Notes under the pieces: model-generated | What the model saw: the letters and a program-made list of their open reading frames with translations, nothing else | The model's database searches: none | Told to the model about the DNA's origin: nothing | Position numbers and translations under genes: made by a program | Source: Thermogemmatispora tikiterensis | Lineage (GTDB): Bacteria; Chloroflexota; Ktedonobacteria; Ktedonobacterales; Ktedonobacteraceae | Direction of reading: 5' to 3' | NCBI RefSeq assembly: GCF_003268475.1 | Contig: NZ_MCIF01000002.1 | Span: 4,838,266 to 4,902,265 of the forward strand | DNA: 64,000 nt | Shown: positions 60,158-64,000 of the stretch, in pieces | How positions within the stretch are numbered: position 1 is the first letter of the stretch | Layout of the letters: every line of letters begins with the position of its first letter

Positions 60158-61525
60158 ATGGCCTCTCACAGCGAGAGCATTCGCTGGCAGAATCTCGACA
60201 AAAGCGTCCTCTGGCACCCCTTCACCCAGCAAAGCGACTGGGAGGCGGAAACCCAGCTTGTCATCGAGCGCGCCGATGGTTGCTATCTCATCGACAGCGA
60301 TAACAATCCCTATCTTGACGGCGTCTCATCGCTGTGGGTCAACATCCACGGGCATCGTCACCCGACCATTGATCAGGCCATTCGCGAGCAGCTAGAGCGC
60401 GTCGCCCATACCACCTTTCTCGGCCTGACCCATCCGCCTGGCATCGAACTGGCGCAGCGGCTCGTCGATCTCGCGCCAGGGCGCCTGCAGCGCGTCTTTT
60501 ACTCCGACACCGGGGCCGCCGCAGTCGAGATCGCCCTGAAGATGGCTATTCAGTATTGGCAGCAGTGTCCTTCACCACAGCCGCAGCGCACCAAATTTTT
60601 CGCCCTGCACAGCGCCTATCACGGCGACACCGTCGGCGCTATGAGCGTCGGCGGCATCGAAATGTATCGCCATTCCTATCTATCCTTGCTCTTCCCTCAC
60701 GTTGAGGCCCGCAGCGCCTACTGCTACCGTTGTCATCTGCAGAAGACCTATCCGTCATGTCGGATGGCCTGTCTCGAAGAGGTGGAGCGGGTCATCAGCA
60801 CCCATGCACACGAGCTGGCGGCGGTCATCATGGAGCCGCTGGTCCAGGCGGCGGCGGGTATCTATGTCTATCCCAAGGGCTACACGCGTGCCGTCTGGGA
60901 GATCGCCAAGCGCCACGGCCTCCTCTTCATCGCTGACGAAGTCGCCACTGGCTTCGGGCGCACCGGCAAGATGTTCGCCTGCGAGCATGAGGGTATTGAG
61001 CCAGACCTGATGGCCATCGGCAAGGGCCTGACCGGGGGCTATCTACCGCTGGCTGCGACTCTGACCACGGAAGAGGTCTATCGCGCCTTCCTTGGTCCCG
61101 GGCGCACCTTCTACCACGGCCACACCTATACCGGCAATCCGTTGGCCTGTGCAGCAGCCCTGGCCAACCTGAAAGTCTTCGAGCAGGAGGAGACGCTGCA
61201 GCGGCTGGAGCTGCGCATCGCCCTGATGGAGGAGTGGCTACGCTCTTTCCGCGCCCTGCCAATTGTGGGGGACATTCGCCAATGCGGTTTTATGGTTGGG
61301 ATCGAGCTGGTCCGGGACAGGAAGACGAAGACGCCTTTCCCGCCCGAGCAGCGGGTGGCCGTGCGCGTTATCAAGGAGGCGCGGAAGCGTGGTCTGATCT
61401 TGCGCCCGCTTGGCGATGTTCTGGTGATCATGCCGCCGCTGGCGATTTCGCATCCCGAGCTAGTGCGCTTATTGGACATCACCTATGCTGCTATAGAGAA
61501 AGTTGCGGAGGAAGTGCTCTCATGA
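60158..61525 (+). CDS. bioA: Adenosylmethionine-8-amino-7-oxononanoate aminotransferase (BioA)
   Basis: 455 residues, class III PLP aminotransferase making 7,8-diaminopelargonate. Landmarks: WHPFTQQSDW at the start, SDTGAAAVEIALKMA, FIADEVATGFGRTG and PLP lysine K289 (AIGKGLTGG). It carries the four-cysteine insert YCYRCHLQKTYPSCRMAC (C189, C192, C201, C205) seen in a subgroup of bacterial BioA proteins. ATG 60158 follows AAAGGAGAAG; ATG 60122 is less likely. Its stop overlaps bioD. Confidence 0.94.
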   Translation: MASHSESIRWQNLDKSVLWHPFTQQSDWEAETQLVIERADGCYLIDSDNNPYLDGVSSLWVNIHGHRHPTIDQAIREQLERVAHTTFLGLTHPPGIELAQRLVDLAPGRLQRVFYSDTGAAAVEIALKMAIQYWQQCPSPQPQRTKFFALHSAYHGDTVGAMSVGGIEMYRHSYLSLLFPHVEARSAYCYRCHLQKTYPSCRMACLEEVERVISTHAHELAAVIMEPLVQAAAGIYVYPKGYTRAVWEIAKRHGLLFIADEVATGFGRTGKMFACEHEGIEPDLMAIGKGLTGGYLPLAATLTTEEVYRAFLGPGRTFYHGHTYTGNPLACAAALANLKVFEQEETLQRLELRIALMEEWLRSFRALPIVGDIRQCGFMVGIELVRDRKTKTPFPPEQRVAVRVIKEARKRGLILRPLGDVLVIMPPLAISHPELVRLLDITYAAIEKVAEEVLS

Positions 61526-62319
61526 AATGGGCCTGCTTTATCACTGGCACCGATACAGGAGTTGGCAAGACCATTGTCACGGCGGCTCTGGCCGCAGCCC
61601 TGGTGCAGCGCGGGCTGCGCGTTGGGGTGATGAAGCCGGCGGAGACCGATTGTCCCCCGGAGCAGGGGCGTGAAGGCGCGCACGATGCCCAGTTGTTGCG
61701 TTGGGCGGCGCGCTGTACGGCCCCGCTGGAGCTGGTGGTACCCTATGCCTTGCCGCTGCCGCTGGCGCCGGCCCTCTCGGCGGAAGAGGCTGGGGTCACT
61801 ATCGAGCTGGCCGAGATCGTCCGCTGCTATCGGGAGCTGCTGGAGACCCATGACGTGGTGCTTGTCGAGGGAGCTGGCGGCCTGTTGGTGCCGCTGACGG
61901 CCCAGCAGACCATGCTTGATCTGGCTGTCACGTTGGAACTCCCGCTGCTGGTCGTTGCTCGCAACGTCCTTGGCGTCATCAATCACAGCTGCCTGACCGT
62001 AGCGGTAGCCAGCCGACGGACGCGCGTGCTGGGCGTTGTCCTCAATCATCCGGTCCCGCTCGACGAAAGTGATCCAGCGGTCCGCCGCAATGCCGACGCC
62101 TTGCGGCGCTGGTGTCCGGTGCCGTTGTATGGTCCCTTGCCCCATCTCGCCGACCTGAGCGAGGAGGCCCTGACGGCAGCTGGCAGTCGGCTGCTATCTG
62201 CCAAATTGCTAGAGGGCATGGCGCTTGACATCGCCGAGGGCGAGGGAATCGCTGCAGAAGCGGCAGCCGCGGCGGGGGAGGGGATTCCAACCGAGCCGCT
62301 CAATGATGCGGGCGCCTGA
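61522..62319 (+). CDS. bioD: ATP-dependent dethiobiotin synthetase (BioD)
   Basis: 265 residues, slightly longer than usual (~225-240) through an Ala/Glu-rich tail. P-loop GTDTGVGKT (9-17), catalytic lysine in GVMKPAETDC, and VEGAGGLLVPL. Forms the ureido ring of dethiobiotin with CO2 and ATP. Starts inside the bioA stop (ATGA, 61522-61525). Confidence 0.94.
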   Translation: MKWACFITGTDTGVGKTIVTAALAAALVQRGLRVGVMKPAETDCPPEQGREGAHDAQLLRWAARCTAPLELVVPYALPLPLAPALSAEEAGVTIELAEIVRCYRELLETHDVVLVEGAGGLLVPLTAQQTMLDLAVTLELPLLVVARNVLGVINHSCLTVAVASRRTRVLGVVLNHPVPLDESDPAVRRNADALRRWCPVPLYGPLPHLADLSEEALTAAGSRLLSAKLLEGMALDIAEGEGIAAEAAAAAGEGIPTEPLNDAGA

Positions 62320-62354
62320 TGATCAGCAAGCCGTTTGGGGAGGAGAGACAATCA

Positions 62355-63401
62355 ATGCTCGTCGATTTCCAGCACCTGGCTGATAAGGCCATCGATGGGG
62401 AGGTGCTCACGCGCGAGGAGTGTCGTGCTGTGCTGACCTGCCCGGATGAGCAGGTGTTAGAGCTACTGGCAGCCGCCTATCGGGTGCGGCGCACTTTCTG
62501 CGGTCGGCGTGTGCATCTCCACATGCTCATCAACGCCAAGAGCGGGATTTGTCCCGAGGATTGCCATTACTGTTCGCAGTCGAGTATTTCGCGGGCGGCC
62601 ATCGAGCGCTATCCGCTGGTCAGTCTGGAACGCCTGTTAGAGGGGGCGCGCCGGGCGAAAGAGGCGCGCTGTCGACGCTACTGTATAGTCATTAGTGGGC
62701 GTGGGGCCAACAATCGAGAGATCGACTTTCTGGTGCGGGCTGTGCGGCGCATCAAGGAAGAGGTAGATATTGCTATCTGCTGCAGCGTTGGCCTGATCTC
62801 GGAGGAGAAGGCCCGCCAGCTGTATGAGGCGGGAGTGGAGCAGCTCAACCACAACTTGAACACCAGCGAGCGCTACTATCCGTCTATCTGTACAACGCAC
62901 ACCTATGAGGATCGCTGGCAGACGCTGCAGGCGGCGCGGCGGGCGGGCCTGCATCTCTGTAGTGGGGCGATCTTTGGTCAGGGTGAGTCGCTGGAGGATA
63001 TTATTGATGTGGCGCTGGCCTTGCGCGAGCTGGAGCCGCAGTCGATCCCAGTGAATTTCCTGTTACCGATTCCGGGAACGCCGCTGGAGAACACGCGCTA
63101 TTTACGTCCCTATGACTGTTTACGCATTCTCTGCCTGATGCGCCTGACCAATCCGAAGCAGGAGATTCGCGTCTCGGCGGGGCGAGAGGTGCATCTGCGT
63201 TCTTTGCAGCCATTGGCGCTCTATGTGGCCAATTCGGTCTTTGTCTCGGGCTATCTGACGACGCCTGGGCAGCACTATGAGGAGACATGGCAGATGATTC
63301 GCGATCTGGGTTTTGAGATCGAGGAGCATGGGCCTGAGGCGTTGGGAGAGGTGGAGCCGGCTCCGGTGTGTGGCGAGACGCCAGGGAGTGGGGAGCGCTG
63401 A
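62355..63401 (+). CDS. bioB: Biotin synthase (BioB)
   Basis: 348 residues, radical SAM enzyme that inserts sulfur into dethiobiotin. The radical SAM cluster motif CPEDCHYC (C66, C70, C73) is exact; NHNLNTSERYY, VNFLLPIPGTPLE and the arginine-containing IRVSAGRE segment complete the family pattern. ATG 62355 follows GGGGAGGAGAGA; ATG 62319, overlapping the bioD stop, has no site. Last gene of the biotin operon, ended by an intrinsic terminator. Confidence 0.95.
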   Translation: MLVDFQHLADKAIDGEVLTREECRAVLTCPDEQVLELLAAAYRVRRTFCGRRVHLHMLINAKSGICPEDCHYCSQSSISRAAIERYPLVSLERLLEGARRAKEARCRRYCIVISGRGANNREIDFLVRAVRRIKEEVDIAICCSVGLISEEKARQLYEAGVEQLNHNLNTSERYYPSICTTHTYEDRWQTLQAARRAGLHLCSGAIFGQGESLEDIIDVALALRELEPQSIPVNFLLPIPGTPLENTRYLRPYDCLRILCLMRLTNPKQEIRVSAGREVHLRSLQPLALYVANSVFVSGYLTTPGQHYEETWQMIRDLGFEIEEHGPEALGEVEPAPVCGETPGSGER

Positions 63402-63476
63402 GGGCTAGATCAGACCGTTCCATTGGACTTGGGTGGCCAGCCTGCGGCTGCAAGGCTGAAAGATGGAAGACAAGGC

Positions 63477-63515
63477 GCCCGCTCTGTCCTGGCCGATAGA
63501 GCGGGCACTTTTTTT
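63477..63515 (+). terminator. Intrinsic terminator of the biotin operon
   Basis: GCCCGCTCT (63477-63485), 12-nt loop, AGAGCGGGC (63498-63506), then AC and seven T. A textbook rho-independent terminator 75 bp after bioB. Confidence 0.88.
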
Positions 63516-63599
63516 ATCGCTGCGGGAGTCTGAGGAGGCCGACCCGACGCTGGCTTTAGGCGCTGCTCCCTGCCTGGGAATGCGCCTTCGAAGCGGCCT

Positions 63600-63853
63600 T
63601 CGCTGGCAGGTAGATAGGGAAGCAGGAGCGCGCAGGTGTTCGGCGTCGGAAGCGCTGTAGACCTGCTCCAGGAGGGACAGGAGCGTATCAACGTCGCTCA
63701 GCTGAGCACTGGCGTGATCTGCCAGCTGGTAGTAGAGCTGAGGGTTGCCGCGCGTGGATGTGGGCCAGGAGAGCCTTGCGGTCTTCTTGGATGAGAGCGA
63801 GTGGATGCGGCGCCGATCTGTTGGAGTTCAGCGATCAGTTCGTCGAGTGACAT
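63600..63853 (-). pseudogene. Frameshifted gene remnant of unknown family
   Basis: From ATG 63853 the frame reads MSLDELIAELQQIGAA and degrades. Sensible sequence continues in a second frame (PHPLALIQEDRKALLAHIHAR) and then a third (NPQLYYQLADHASAQLSDVD and on to EQVYSASDAEHL). Two frameshifts are needed to join them. Family not recognised; possibly a decayed small gene or the start of a larger one. May extend left of 63600, overlapping the terminator region. Confidence 0.4.
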
Positions 63854-63888
63854 GGTAACACCAGCTTTGGTGTGTGGTAGGTATGGGG

Positions 63889-63921
63889 GTCAGCCCCACC
63901 CCCGGTTGAGATGGGGCTGAC
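63889..63921. repeat. Inverted repeat near the right edge
   Basis: GTCAGCCCCA (63889-63898) and TGGGGCTGAC (63912-63921), perfect over 10 bp, flanked by two partial direct repeats of ACCAGCT...CTTTGGTG (63860-63871 and 63940-63958). Could be a terminator hairpin or the edge of a mobile or repeated sequence. The last ~80 bp hold no gene I can support. Confidence 0.45.
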
Positions 63922-64000
63922 TAGGGGAGGAGCGAAACCAGCTCCGGCTTTGGTGGAAGTGGGATGGTACGGAAAAAGGATCTGGCTTAGCTGGCTAGGG

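Overview
The window is GC-rich chromosomal DNA, densely coding, with strong AGGAGG-type ribosome binding sites and recognisable TTGACA/TATAAT-like promoters. The gene set suggests a heterotrophic, probably thermophilic member of the Chloroflexota, class Ktedonobacteria (Thermogemmatispora-like): large carbohydrate uptake loci under LacI regulators, clan GH-A glycosidases, many HTH-TPR regulators, and a split lycopene cyclase. This placement is inference from gene content; no rRNA, tRNA or CRISPR array was seen.

Layout. 2-8839: the end of a LacI regulator, three MalK/UgpC-type ATPases in a row, a Tat-type lipoprotein sugar-binding protein and two permeases. 9073-16609: a puzzling plus-strand group with a small polytopic membrane protein, a divergent GroEL homologue that has lost a catalytic aspartate, an Asp-box beta-propeller, a flavin halogenase-like enzyme with a C-terminal PqqD-like domain, and a SAM methyltransferase. 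16645-22063: an unrecognised three-gene minus-strand cassette (375, 768 and 636 residues), the middle protein having a coiled coil and a degenerate AAA-like core. 22612-24530: cutA behind a frameshifted HTH-TPR regulator gene. 24790-24903: a 37-residue membrane peptide gene. 25075-26970: a NotI-like restriction endonuclease with its D12-class adenine methylase. The unknown cassette and this pair lie close enough to resemble a defence island.

27353-33280: carbohydrate degradation, with a Tat-exported GH5 mannanase-like enzyme divergent from a LacI regulator (operator-like sites just after both -10 boxes) and a 1029-residue clan GH-A protein. 33821-36022: an MHS-family transporter with a leader of about 440 nt, and a two-subunit lycopene cyclase. 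36469-49447: a ten-gene catabolic operon (Liv-type ABC transporter with fused LivM-LivG, ThDP enzyme, cupin, SDR, Dabb protein, TcuA-like flavoprotein, aldehyde dehydrogenase) divergent from an FCD-GntR regulator; the region between holds several GTATAC-type palindromes.

50017-51648: a DUF347-type membrane protein and an internally deleted GT39 remnant. 51733-56764: a duplicated array of two HTH-TPR regulator families (A and B). Copies are nearly identical in places and strongly diverged in the putative sensor segments, and a recombination scar holds two gene fragments. 57079-58660: an overlapping operon of a 59-residue Cys-rich protein, a methyltransferase paralogous to the one at 15.7 kb, and an unknown 180-residue protein. 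58823-63401: a biotin operon in the order bioF-bioA-bioD-bioB, closed by an intrinsic terminator. 63600-63853: a frameshifted gene remnant.

Best candidates for something undescribed: the degenerate chaperonin/propeller/halogenase group, the 16.6-22.1 kb cassette, the mosaic HTH-TPR array, and the Cys-rich small protein coupled to a methyltransferase.
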